A stretch of DNA of 32,492 bases. It comes from an uncultured Eubacterium sp. (GTDB lineage Bacteria; Bacillota; Clostridia; Lachnospirales; Lachnospiraceae). Under the pieces are notes generated by a model, which was given only the letters and a program-made list of their open reading frames with translations, ran no database searches and was not told where the DNA came from. The position numbers were made by a program, and so were the translations under genes. Positions 24,849-32,492 of the stretch are shown here, in pieces. Every line of letters begins with the position of its first letter. The first letter of the stretch is position 1. The stretch is from assembly GCA_934316845.1 (NCBI GenBank), contig CAKRDZ010000034.1, positions 1 through 32,492 of the forward strand, read 5' to 3'.

Positions 24849-27800
24849 ATGCCAAATTTATTTACAGAGGATACATATGAACAAGCAATCATTGAATTGT
24901 TTGAAAACATGGGCTATGACCACATCTACGCGCCAGATTTAGATAGAGATTATACCAGTCCGCTTTTGGATTCGATTCTGATAGATAGTTTGGTGCGTAT
25001 CAACAGTGGCCTGCCCATGGAAGCTATACAGGAGGCGTTATCTAAACTCAGAAATTTTGACACAGGAAGCCTTTTACAAAAAAATGCTATTTTTATGGAT
25101 TATCTGCAAAATGGTATTACCGTCAAATTTTTTGTGAAAGGTGAAGAACGTTCTTCAATAGTGCGTCTTATTGATTATGAGAATGAGAAAAATAACTCTT
25201 TTTATGTAGTAAATCAGTTTACATTTTTAGAAAATGGAAATAATCGACGTCCGGATGTTATTCTATTTATAAACGGATTGCCGTTAGTTTTGATGGAATT
25301 GAAAAGCCCTGCAAAGGACGAGGTTGGTGCAGAAAATGCATACAATCAGATACGAAATTACATGAAAGATATTCTATCGATTTTCTATTATAATGCAATT
25401 TGTGTAATTAGTGATTTATCTACAAACAAAGCAGGCACAATTACATCCGGTCTTGATCGTTTTATGGAATGGAAAACGAAAGATGGTAATTATGAAGATA
25501 CTTCATATGCAGGATTTGAAACTTTTTACGAAGGGATGTTTCAGAAAGCTCGTCTACTAGATATATTAAAGAATTTTATTTTATTCTCTGGTACAAGCAC
25601 CGGAAGGTTTAAGGTGTTGGCAGGATACCATCAATACTTTGCTGTTCGCAAAGCGATTGAAAAGGCAAAGGTAGCAACAAAAACAGATGGTAAAGGTGGT
25701 GTATTTTGGCATACACAGGGTTCCGGAAAATCATTGTCAATGGTTTTTTATGCACATTTATTGCAGGATGCACTGGAAAGCCCGACGCTGGTTGTAATGA
25801 CGGACCGTATTGATTTGGATGATCAGCTTTATGCTCAATTTTCGCAATGTGCGGATTTTTTGCGCCAGACACCCGTACAAGCGGAAAGTAAAGAACATTT
25901 AAAAACACTTCTTGAGGGAAGAAGCGCCAATGGTATTATATTTACAACTATGTTTAAGTTTGAGCGTGGGGAAAAGCCGTTATCTGAACGGAAGAATATT
26001 GTGGTAATGGCTGATGAAGCACATCGTGGACAGTACGGTTTTGATGAAAAAATAGTTATATCCGAGAATGAAAAAGGCGAGAAAGAAGCCCATACAATAA
26101 TTGGTAATGCCAGAATTATTCATGATGCTCTTCCAAATGCTACATTTATTGGATTTACGGGGACACCAATTTCATCAAAGGATAGAAATACTCGTGAAGT
26201 CTTTGGGGATTATATCGATGTTTATGATATGACGCAGGCTGTGGAAGATGGAGCGACGCGCCCGGTTTATTATGAAAGCCGTGTGGTTCAATTAAAGCTC
26301 GATGAAAAGACGCTTTCTCTTATTGATCATACGTATGATGTTTTAAAACAACAATCGGATGCTGCAACAATCGAAAAAAGTAAAAAAATGCTGGGGCAGA
26401 TGGGAAGTGTTTTAGGGGCAGATTCCACCATTGACTCGCTTTGCAATGATATTATTAATCATTATGAAAAATACAGAGCAAATCTTCTCACCGGTAAGGC
26501 TATGATTGTTGCTTATTCCAGAACAATTGCAATGAAGATTTATCGTCGAATTTTGGAGTTGCGCCCTAATTGGACAGAAAAAATTGGAGTAGTAATGACA
26601 GGGGGGAACAGTGACCCTGAAGATTGGAAGGAAATTATTGGAACAAAGGCACATAAAGAGGAACTTGCCAGAAAGTTTAAAGACAACAATGATCCTATGA
26701 AAATAGCGATTGTTGTGGATATGTGGCTTACTGGATTTGATGTCCCTTCTTTAGCTACCATGTATGTTTATAAACCTATGCATGGGTACAATTTAATGCA
26801 GGCAATTGCACGTGTCAACCGTGTATTCAAGGATAAAGAAGGTGGATTGATTGTAGACTATGTTGGAATTGCGTCTGCTTTAAAAGCAGCAATGAAAGAA
26901 TATACAAAGCGCGATCAATCAAGATATGGCGATATGAACATTGCTAAAATGGCATACCCAAAATTTCAAGAAAAATTGCAAGTATGTAAGGATCTGCTGC
27001 ATGGATTTGATTTCAGTGGCTTTATTGGTGGCTCGCCACTTACGATGGCAAAACTTATTACTGGAGGAGTAAACTTCATTTTAGATCCCAAAACACCGGA
27101 TAGAAAAGATTTATTTTTGAAAGAAGCGATGCTGTTAAAACAATCTCATTCCTTGTGTTCTAGTATGACCACAGAACAAGAACGCCACGAAGCAGCATAT
27201 ATGGAAGCGGTGCGTTCATCTGTAATTAAAATTACATATGGAGGAACGGGTGGCAAGAGCTTATCTTTGAATGAAATAAATGATCAAATAAATGATCTCC
27301 TTAAGGCAGCTGTTCAGAGTGAGGGTGTTATTAATTTATTTGACAGCAGTACCTCTGGTGGTGAAAAATTCAGCATATTTGATCCGGCAGTATTGGATGA
27401 AATTTCTCGAATGAAAGAAAAGAACATAGCTGTTGAAATTTTGAAGAAATTAATGGCTGAGCAGGTATCTCTCTACAAGAAAACAAATGTAGTGCAGTCA
27501 CAGAAATTCTCGGAGAAGATAGCGCAGTTAATGAATTCTTATTACAATGGTCTGATTACGAATGAGGAGGTTATAAAGGAGTTATTAAAGACAGCAGAGG
27601 AAATTGCAAACCTTTATAAAAATGGTGAGAAGCTAGGGCTTTCACAAGAAGAACTTGCATTTTATGATGCTCTCACAAAGCCGGAACATATCAAGGATTT
27701 TTATAAAAATGATGAATTGATTGCTCTTACAAGAGAACTTACAGAAATGCTCCGCAAGAATCGTACCATTGATTGGCAGAAGAAAGAAACAGCTAGAGCA

Positions 27801-28013
27801 CAGATGCGAAAGATGGTTAAACGGCTTCTTAAAAAATATAAGTATCCACCGGAAAATTACGATTTTGCAATAAGCACAGTAATTAGTCAGTGTGAGCTTT
27901 GGACGGATAATGTGGAACCTAGAAAAGAGGAAAAACTTTACAAATATGTGGCTGAAACAGAACTGAGTATGGTGGCAGATGCTGATGTGGTTCCTTATGC
28001 AGAAAAGAAGTAA
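24849..28013 (+). CDS. hsdR: type I restriction endonuclease subunit R
   Basis: A protein of 1054 residues, the ATP-driven translocase and nuclease. N-terminal nuclease domain with RRPDVILFINGLPLV and ELKSP (E150, K152), the PD-(D/E)xK set. Two RecA-like motor domains: Walker A GSGKS (291-295), DEAH (389-392), FTGTP (436-440), and motif VI QAIARVNR. A helical C-terminus binds the methyltransferase. Start ATG 24849 has AGGAGG 6 bases before it; an upstream in-frame TTG overlaps that site. Methylation by HsdM protects the host. The next gene follows after 12 bases. Complete. Confidence 0.95.
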   Translation: MPNLFTEDTYEQAIIELFENMGYDHIYAPDLDRDYTSPLLDSILIDSLVRINSGLPMEAIQEALSKLRNFDTGSLLQKNAIFMDYLQNGITVKFFVKGEERSSIVRLIDYENEKNNSFYVVNQFTFLENGNNRRPDVILFINGLPLVLMELKSPAKDEVGAENAYNQIRNYMKDILSIFYYNAICVISDLSTNKAGTITSGLDRFMEWKTKDGNYEDTSYAGFETFYEGMFQKARLLDILKNFILFSGTSTGRFKVLAGYHQYFAVRKAIEKAKVATKTDGKGGVFWHTQGSGKSLSMVFYAHLLQDALESPTLVVMTDRIDLDDQLYAQFSQCADFLRQTPVQAESKEHLKTLLEGRSANGIIFTTMFKFERGEKPLSERKNIVVMADEAHRGQYGFDEKIVISENEKGEKEAHTIIGNARIIHDALPNATFIGFTGTPISSKDRNTREVFGDYIDVYDMTQAVEDGATRPVYYESRVVQLKLDEKTLSLIDHTYDVLKQQSDAATIEKSKKMLGQMGSVLGADSTIDSLCNDIINHYEKYRANLLTGKAMIVAYSRTIAMKIYRRILELRPNWTEKIGVVMTGGNSDPEDWKEIIGTKAHKEELARKFKDNNDPMKIAIVVDMWLTGFDVPSLATMYVYKPMHGYNLMQAIARVNRVFKDKEGGLIVDYVGIASALKAAMKEYTKRDQSRYGDMNIAKMAYPKFQEKLQVCKDLLHGFDFSGFIGGSPLTMAKLITGGVNFILDPKTPDRKDLFLKEAMLLKQSHSLCSSMTTEQERHEAAYMEAVRSSVIKITYGGTGGKSLSLNEINDQINDLLKAAVQSEGVINLFDSSTSGGEKFSIFDPAVLDEISRMKEKNIAVEILKKLMAEQVSLYKKTNVVQSQKFSEKIAQLMNSYYNGLITNEEVIKELLKTAEEIANLYKNGEKLGLSQEELAFYDALTKPEHIKDFYKNDELIALTRELTEMLRKNRTIDWQKKETARAQMRKMVKRLLKKYKYPPENYDFAISTVISQCELWTDNVEPRKEEKLYKYVAETELSMVADADVVPYAEKK

Positions 28014-28025
28014 AGGGGGTATAAT

Positions 28026-30092
28026 ATGGATGCACGTAAAGGTAATATCTTTGAGATATTGAATGGAAATAAACAATTTTTAATTCCGGTTTACCAAAGA
28101 TTTTATAGTTGGGATATTGATCAGTGTAAACGACTTTGGAATGACATTGTGGAAATGCAGAGAAAGGGGAAAGCAGGTCATTTTGTTGGATCTATTGTTA
28201 ATATTGCTGAGCAAGCGATGCCGACAGGTGTTCAGAAATATATGATTATTGATGGTCAACAGAGAATGACTACTTTAACATTACTTCTCTTGGCTTTGCG
28301 TGATTATGCAAAGAATAATCCGAGTGATACAACAATCAATGCTCGTCGTATAGATAATATGCTTCTAAAGAATGAATATGAAAGTGGCGAGGAACGATAC
28401 AAATTGTTATTGACGGAAACAGATCGGGATATTCTTATAAGCCTTGTTGAAGAAAAGCCAATTGCAGAAGGTACACACTCAAGACTGATTGATAATTATA
28501 GTTTTTTTGCTAATAAGTTGGCTGATAAAGAAATCCAGTCTATAGAGGTATATGAGTCAATAGGAAAGCTACAGATTGTTAATATCACATTGGAGCGTGA
28601 TGTTGACGATGCACAAGCAATTTTTGAAAGCCTGAATTCTACCGGCAAGGAACTTTCCGAATCGGATTTGATCCGCAATTATGTTTTAATGGGTTTAGAG
28701 CCAACAGAGCAAACTTATGTGTATGAACACTTCTGGCGTCCTATGGAGCAATTGTTTGTTTATGAAACACAAGGAACCGTAATGGATGCGTTCTTTCGTC
28801 ACTATTTGACGATGAAACTTTCCCGTATTCCAAAGCAGGGACGCGTATATGAGGAGTTTAAGTTGTATCATTTGAATTGTGAATTTGGTTCCATCAGAGA
28901 ACTTTGTCAAGATTTGCTGGAATATGCCAGATATTATACAAATATTGTGTTTAAGAGAAATTCTGATTCAGGTTTAAAGAAATTATATGAGGATATTGTT
29001 GATTTAAAAATGGAAGTATCTTATCCGTTTTTATTGAAAATTCATCATGATTGTACAGAGGGATTAATATCATCGGATGAGTTGAAGGATATCTTGAAAC
29101 TTTGTATTAGTTATGTGCTGAGACGTGTGATTTGCGAGATCCCGGCTAATTCGATGAACAAAACTTTTGCAACATTCAAGAATTATATTAAACCAGATGA
29201 TTACTTGAATTCGGTTAAGGCATTTTTTGTGATGCAGGACACTTATAAAGAGTTCCCAGATAATGATAAATTTAAGGGTGCATTTGTAAGTCGTGATATT
29301 TATAATATGCGTGCTAGAAATTATATTCTTAGTCGTTTGGAAAACTTTGAAAATAAGGGGCAAAGTATTATAGAAAATTATACTATTGAGCATATTATGC
29401 CGCAGAATAAAAATCTTTCAGCCGAATGGCGGACTGATCTTGGTATTGATTGGCAAGAGATTCAGAAGAAATATCTGCATACAATTGGCAATCTTACTTT
29501 GACCGCATACAATTCGGAAATGAGCGACAAATCGTTTATTGAAAAGATGAATATGCCAGGCGGTTTCAAAGAAAGTTCACTCAGACTTAATAGATACGTA
29601 GTTTTGCAAAAGGAGTGGAATGAAAAACATATTCAAGAAAGAGCAAATGAACTTGCGAAGAAGGCAGAGTCTATTTGGCCTTATCCAACCTTAACAGTGG
29701 CAGAACTTGCACCATATCAAGTGGAAGATAAAACAGCGAAGAAGTATTCTTTGGAAACCTATGATGTAAATGCTTTTACAAGAATGCTGTTTGAGACTTT
29801 AAATAAGCGTATTATGAATTTATCTCCAGCTGTAAAGAAGGAATATAAAAAGTTGTATGTGGCATATAAGCTGGATACTAATTTTGTTGATATTGTTTTC
29901 CAGAAACAAAGGCTACGAATTTCTGTTAATATGAAGTTTAGCGAGATTAATGATCCTAATGGTATTTGCAAGGATATTACTGACTTAGGCCGTTGGGGTA
30001 ATGGAGATGTTGAACTGTTTATGGAACATCAAGATGAATTGGATCAGATCATGGAAATTGTGCAGCAGTCTTTTGATGCACAGGCAGAATAA
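28026..30092 (+). CDS. GmrSD-like type IV restriction protein (DUF262 + DUF1524 fused)
   Basis: A protein of 688 residues. The N-terminal DUF262 (GmrS-like) domain has FLIPVYQRFYSW and IDGQQRMTTL (D76-G77-Q78-Q79-R80), the nucleotide-hydrolysing motif. The DUF1524 (GmrD-like) His-Me nuclease domain has IEHIMPQ with H456 and GNLTLT with N489. The C-terminal 110 residues (RMLFETLNKRIMN, FQKQRLRISVNMKF) resemble DUF5655. Such fused proteins cut DNA bearing modified bases, for example glucosylated hydroxymethylcytosine in phage. AAAGGGGG before ATG 28026. At 12 bases from hsdR it is in the same operon, so the unit attacks both unmodified foreign DNA and modified phage DNA. The modification it recognises is unknown. 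Confidence 0.9.
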   Translation: MDARKGNIFEILNGNKQFLIPVYQRFYSWDIDQCKRLWNDIVEMQRKGKAGHFVGSIVNIAEQAMPTGVQKYMIIDGQQRMTTLTLLLLALRDYAKNNPSDTTINARRIDNMLLKNEYESGEERYKLLLTETDRDILISLVEEKPIAEGTHSRLIDNYSFFANKLADKEIQSIEVYESIGKLQIVNITLERDVDDAQAIFESLNSTGKELSESDLIRNYVLMGLEPTEQTYVYEHFWRPMEQLFVYETQGTVMDAFFRHYLTMKLSRIPKQGRVYEEFKLYHLNCEFGSIRELCQDLLEYARYYTNIVFKRNSDSGLKKLYEDIVDLKMEVSYPFLLKIHHDCTEGLISSDELKDILKLCISYVLRRVICEIPANSMNKTFATFKNYIKPDDYLNSVKAFFVMQDTYKEFPDNDKFKGAFVSRDIYNMRARNYILSRLENFENKGQSIIENYTIEHIMPQNKNLSAEWRTDLGIDWQEIQKKYLHTIGNLTLTAYNSEMSDKSFIEKMNMPGGFKESSLRLNRYVVLQKEWNEKHIQERANELAKKAESIWPYPTLTVAELAPYQVEDKTAKKYSLETYDVNAFTRMLFETLNKRIMNLSPAVKKEYKKLYVAYKLDTNFVDIVFQKQRLRISVNMKFSEINDPNGICKDITDLGRWGNGDVELFMEHQDELDQIMEIVQQSFDAQAE

Positions 30093-30244
30093 CTTTTCGT
30101 GAAAGTGAAGTTTGGCAGCAGAGATTTGTTCCAAATGTGAGAGACAATAAATATGATAATGTAAAATATGCGGAGATTATGTTTACCTTTATGACTCGTT
30201 CAGTTTATTGGAAACCATTTGGAAGCGAGAACAAAATTCTATAG
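30089..30244 (+). pseudogene. short coding-like remnant after the GmrSD-like gene
   Basis: An open frame overlapping the previous stop by a few bases reads FRESEVWQQRFVPN and EIMFTFMTRSVYWKPFGS, ending at TAG 30242-30244. It has protein-like composition but no start codon with ribosome binding site. Probably the 3' end of a former gene or a second ending of the previous one; the family is not recognised. Confidence 0.35.
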
Positions 30245-30259
30245 ATTGTGGAGGCTTAG

Positions 30260-30913
30260 ATGATGAAAGCAGGAATTGATAATTTTTTTAAATATATACA
30301 GCAAGCCTCACAACCAATTATGTTTTTGGTACTTGTATTTGTGGTTACTGTTGGTATTAGAATGATACAAGAAGAGTGGAGAGATAAGTATTTTGATGAG
30401 ACTGAATTTGGGGAAAAGTATTTAGTGGCTCACGGAATGGCATGTGGCTTTGCACTCATATATTCTTGCATTTTGTATTTTATTCCTGAAAATGGATCAG
30501 GAACAGCGACATTCTTGATGTTGTCACTTTTTTATATTTTTATGATATTAATCATAAAAACTGAAAATAAAGAAAATGGTGGTTATATTGAAAATTTTGA
30601 AGGAGCATCAGGAGCAATAATGTACATTACATCAGTTCTTTCACCAATAGTATTTGTAGAAATACATTTATTGCTTGGGGGAATATGCTGGTGGATGTAC
30701 AAGCGAGAGAATAATGAAGAGGTTTGGAAAAAAAGGATTATTAGAAGGTTGATTGATTGTGTGGAGGCACTAGCTGCTTCAATTATTATTAGGATATTTA
30801 AGCCGAATTCATTTATTGAAAACTTGTGGTTAAATTCTAGTATTATTGCGGTATTTACATTAGCAATCCCATTTTTAAATAATTGGTTATATAGGCGTTT
30901 TTCCTTAGATTAG
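30260..30913 (+). CDS. multi-pass membrane protein of unknown family
   Basis: A protein of 217 residues with about five membrane segments (roughly 20-36, 57-75, 83-100, 117-146 and 185-203) separated by short charged loops such as QEEWRDKYFDETEFGEK. No recognised domain. GTGGAGG (30248-30254) supports ATG 30260; ATG 30263 is nearly equivalent. It follows the GmrSD-like gene by 167 bases that contain a coding remnant, so it may be the last gene of the restriction operon. Its end overlaps, on the other strand, the truncated capsid gene by 9 bases. Small membrane proteins next to nucleases often act as effectors in phage defence, but nothing here proves that. Confidence 0.6.
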   Translation: MMKAGIDNFFKYIQQASQPIMFLVLVFVVTVGIRMIQEEWRDKYFDETEFGEKYLVAHGMACGFALIYSCILYFIPENGSGTATFLMLSLFYIFMILIIKTENKENGGYIENFEGASGAIMYITSVLSPIVFVEIHLLLGGICWWMYKRENNEEVWKKRIIRRLIDCVEALAASIIIRIFKPNSFIENLWLNSSIIAVFTLAIPFLNNWLYRRFSLD

Positions 30914-31420
30914 CTTGAGATAACAAGAGAGTTTAAAAGCAATGATCTTATGCTCACCAGAAGTTGTGATGGTGTGTCCAAGACTTCTCATGATATTTTC
31001 TTCGGTAAGAACATCAATCAGACGACTGTCATATTCTTCCGGAACAAGGTAGCCGCCATCGGCATCGACACCTTCCTGCAGGATATTGGATACCTGACGG
31101 AAGTTGGTGCGGAGTGCCTGAAGCATACCATTTTTGCATTCATCAGAAGCACGATCAGTCTTTACAGGCTTTTCGGTAGCAGTAACAGGTTTTAAAGTGA
31201 GAGGCTTGTTTACCGGCTTGCTAAGCTCAGCATCCAATGCTTCCTGCCTCTCCAGACGAGCAATTTCCTTGCCAAGATCTGCGATTTCCTGTTCCATTCT
31301 GGAATAAGTCGCATCGTCCTCTGCAGTGAGAGTACCTTTTTCGGTACGGTGAGAATTTAGAAATGCTTTTGCAGCATTCCATGCAGTATTGCGCTTTTCA
31401 CGCAGTTCTAAAATAGTCAT
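30905..31420 (-). pseudogene. HK97-type phage major capsid gene, 3' truncated
   Basis: A minus-strand frame of 171 residues starting at 31420 after a clean GGAGGTATTCG. It has the features of an HK97-type capsid precursor: a coiled-coil scaffolding region (LREKRNTAWNAAKAFL, MEQEIADLGKEIARLERQEA) and the start of the capsid domain (GGYLVPEEYDSRLIDVL, IMRSLGHTITTSGEHKI). Homology ends near 30940 and the frame then reads a short unrelated tail (IAFKLSCYLKLI). Full capsid proteins are about 400 residues, so more than half is missing, presumably lost when the defence island joined. Confidence 0.8.
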
Positions 31421-31435
31421 AATCGAATACCTCCA

Positions 31436-32179
31436 TTAAATGTGTTGTTTGATTAGGTCAAGACGCTCCATGAGAGAATCTACGGAGCGTTCTGGTATTT
31501 CTGGTTTCTTGATGTGGCATTTGGCAGCCAACTTATCCATAAGAGAGCTGGTCACAGATGCACGAGAGAAAAGCATCGGGCTGACTATGTTATTTTCTAC
31601 AGGTATCTCTGCAGGTCTTGTCAGGATTTCATCGGCAAAGCCCATATCGATGGCTGTATGTGCATCCATCCAAGTCTCTGCATCCATGTGATGGGATAGC
31701 TTGGTGCGACTCATACCGGTCTTGATTTCGTAGGCATTGATGATGGATTCCTTGACTTCATCTAGCATGGCGATTGCCTTCTGCATCTCAGAGGTATCTC
31801 CCATAGCTGCAGTAATTGGGTTATGAATCATGAGCATGGATACTGGAGATACCAGCACCTTTGTGCCAGCCATAGCGATGACAGATGCAGCAGAGGCTGC
31901 GATGCCATCAATCTTTACAGTGACATTGCCAGGATATTCTATCATCATATTGTAAATTTGAACTGCGGCCACGTAGTCGCCTCCCGGAGAGTTAATCCAA
32001 ATGGTGATGTCTCCGTTTCCGGCAAACAGCTCATCTCGAAAGAGTTTAGGTGTGATATCGTCGTCAAACCAGCTTTCCTCTGCGATAGTGCCGTTTAGAA
32101 ATAGTGTCCTCTCTAGTGTCTGCTCCTGCGTCTCCTGATTGGTCACCGTCTGATTCTTACACTTCCAGAACTTCTTCAT
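31436..32179 (-). CDS. phage head maturation protease, ClpP-like
   Basis: A minus-strand protein of 247 residues. The S14/ClpP fold is visible: INSPGGDYVAAVQIYNMM, DGIAASAASVIAMAG with the nucleophilic serine in SAAS, and MLMIHNP with the catalytic histidine. In HK97-like phages such enzymes trim the capsid scaffolding during head assembly. ATG at 32179 follows GGAAAGGAAG; the longer open frame upstream reads the portal gene in the wrong phase. It overlaps the portal 3' end by 23 bases and is followed 15 bases later by the capsid gene, the usual portal-protease-capsid order. The gene looks complete, though its neighbours are cut. Confidence 0.88.
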   Translation of the reverse strand: MKKFWKCKNQTVTNQETQEQTLERTLFLNGTIAEESWFDDDITPKLFRDELFAGNGDITIWINSPGGDYVAAVQIYNMMIEYPGNVTVKIDGIAASAASVIAMAGTKVLVSPVSMLMIHNPITAAMGDTSEMQKAIAMLDEVKESIINAYEIKTGMSRTKLSHHMDAETWMDAHTAIDMGFADEILTRPAEIPVENNIVSPMLFSRASVTSSLMDKLAAKCHIKKPEIPERSVDSLMERLDLIKQHI

Positions 32180-32366
32180 CGTTCTCGTCTTCCTTTCCTT
32201 CAGCAGTAGTTGCTGCGAATATTCCTGCATTTTCCAGCTTGGTCTTGTTTCCATTGATGAGATATAAGTCACCACCAAGTTCCGGTGGGATGAGGCCCAG
32301 GTTTTCAAGTTCACGGATATCATTTGCAGACATCCAGCCATTCTGTCTTGCAGTGGCATAACCCGT
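32157..32366 (-). pseudogene. phage portal protein gene, C-terminal fragment
   Basis: A minus-strand frame, open from about 32366 to the stop at 32157-32159, reads TGYATARQNGWMSANDIREL, then GGDLYLINGNKTKLENAG and an acidic end EDENDEEVLEV. This is typical of the C-terminus of HK97-type portal proteins. About 69 codons remain of roughly 400. The in-frame TGA at 32367-32369 marks the point where other DNA has replaced the 5' part. Confidence 0.7.
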
Positions 32367-32369
32367 TCA

Positions 32370-32492
32370 TTCGGCTTTGATAATCACCACGCAAGAGACC
32401 AGCGACATTGAACTTTGAGGTGCTATAATATAGTTGTAACAGGGATGGCTAATAAGATATAATATAATAAAGAAAGAAAAGAGGTACTTATT
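32370..32492 (+). promoter_or_regulatory. upstream region of a plus-strand gene starting beyond the window
   Basis: TATAAT (32424-32429) preceded by TGC is an extended -10 without a clear -35 at 17 bases; a TTGAAC at 32408 is too close. Near the end AAAGAGGT lies a few bases before the window edge, in the position of a ribosome binding site. A plus-strand gene probably starts right after 32492, opposite in direction to the prophage scrap. Confidence 0.45.

Noticed and set aside
32180..32359. Extended N-terminus of the head maturation protease
   Set aside because: This part reads the portal 3' end in a different phase; the good ribosome binding site supports the start at 32179.

Overview
The window looks like part of a chromosome of a gut-type Clostridia bacterium, most likely Lachnospiraceae. 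The basis is a moderate-GC core with strong AGGAGG-type ribosome binding sites, Firmicutes-type kinase and RlmD/YhaM-like genes, BspA-like leucine-rich-repeat surface proteins, and mixed ATG/GTG/TTG starts. This is inferred from sequence style and protein families; no database search was possible.

Positions 1-12273 are core-like and all on the plus strand. They hold a tandem array of 63-bp hairpin repeats, a membrane Ser/Thr kinase with a zinc ribbon and PASTA-like repeats, a helical HTH-like protein, a giant secreted LRR/FN3 surface protein, a small paralogue of it with its own promoter, then YhaM-type exoribonuclease and RlmD-type rRNA methyltransferase genes. The first three genes are tightly spaced and look like one signalling/surface operon.

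Positions 12274-30913 are visibly more A/T-rich and form a defence island, also plus strand. In order: a pentapeptide-like protein; a 35-residue hydrophobic peptide with its own near-consensus promoter; a GIY-YIG/DUF4357 protein; a RhuM scrap; an AbiJ-like nuclease gene broken by one TGA and one lost base; an Mrr-like endonuclease; an Abi_C-type protein; an unidentified degraded gene; a truncated YhcG nuclease; a complete AbiE toxin-antitoxin pair with an operator-like palindrome over its promoter; a membrane protein gene split by an in-frame TGA; a type I restriction-modification operon (hsdM-hsdS-hsdR) followed at 12 bp by a GmrSD-type (DUF262/DUF1524) type IV restriction gene; and a multi-pass membrane protein. 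Intact systems (AbiE, type I R-M, GmrSD, Mrr, GIY-YIG) alternate with decaying ones, as expected of a high-turnover island.

Positions 30905-32366 are a minus-strand scrap of an HK97-type prophage: 3' end of portal, intact ClpP-like head maturation protease, 5' end of the major capsid gene. Both ends are cut, on the left against the defence island and on the right against another plus-strand unit whose promoter and ribosome binding site lie at the window edge. No tRNA, rRNA, CRISPR array, integrase or transposase gene was recognised.
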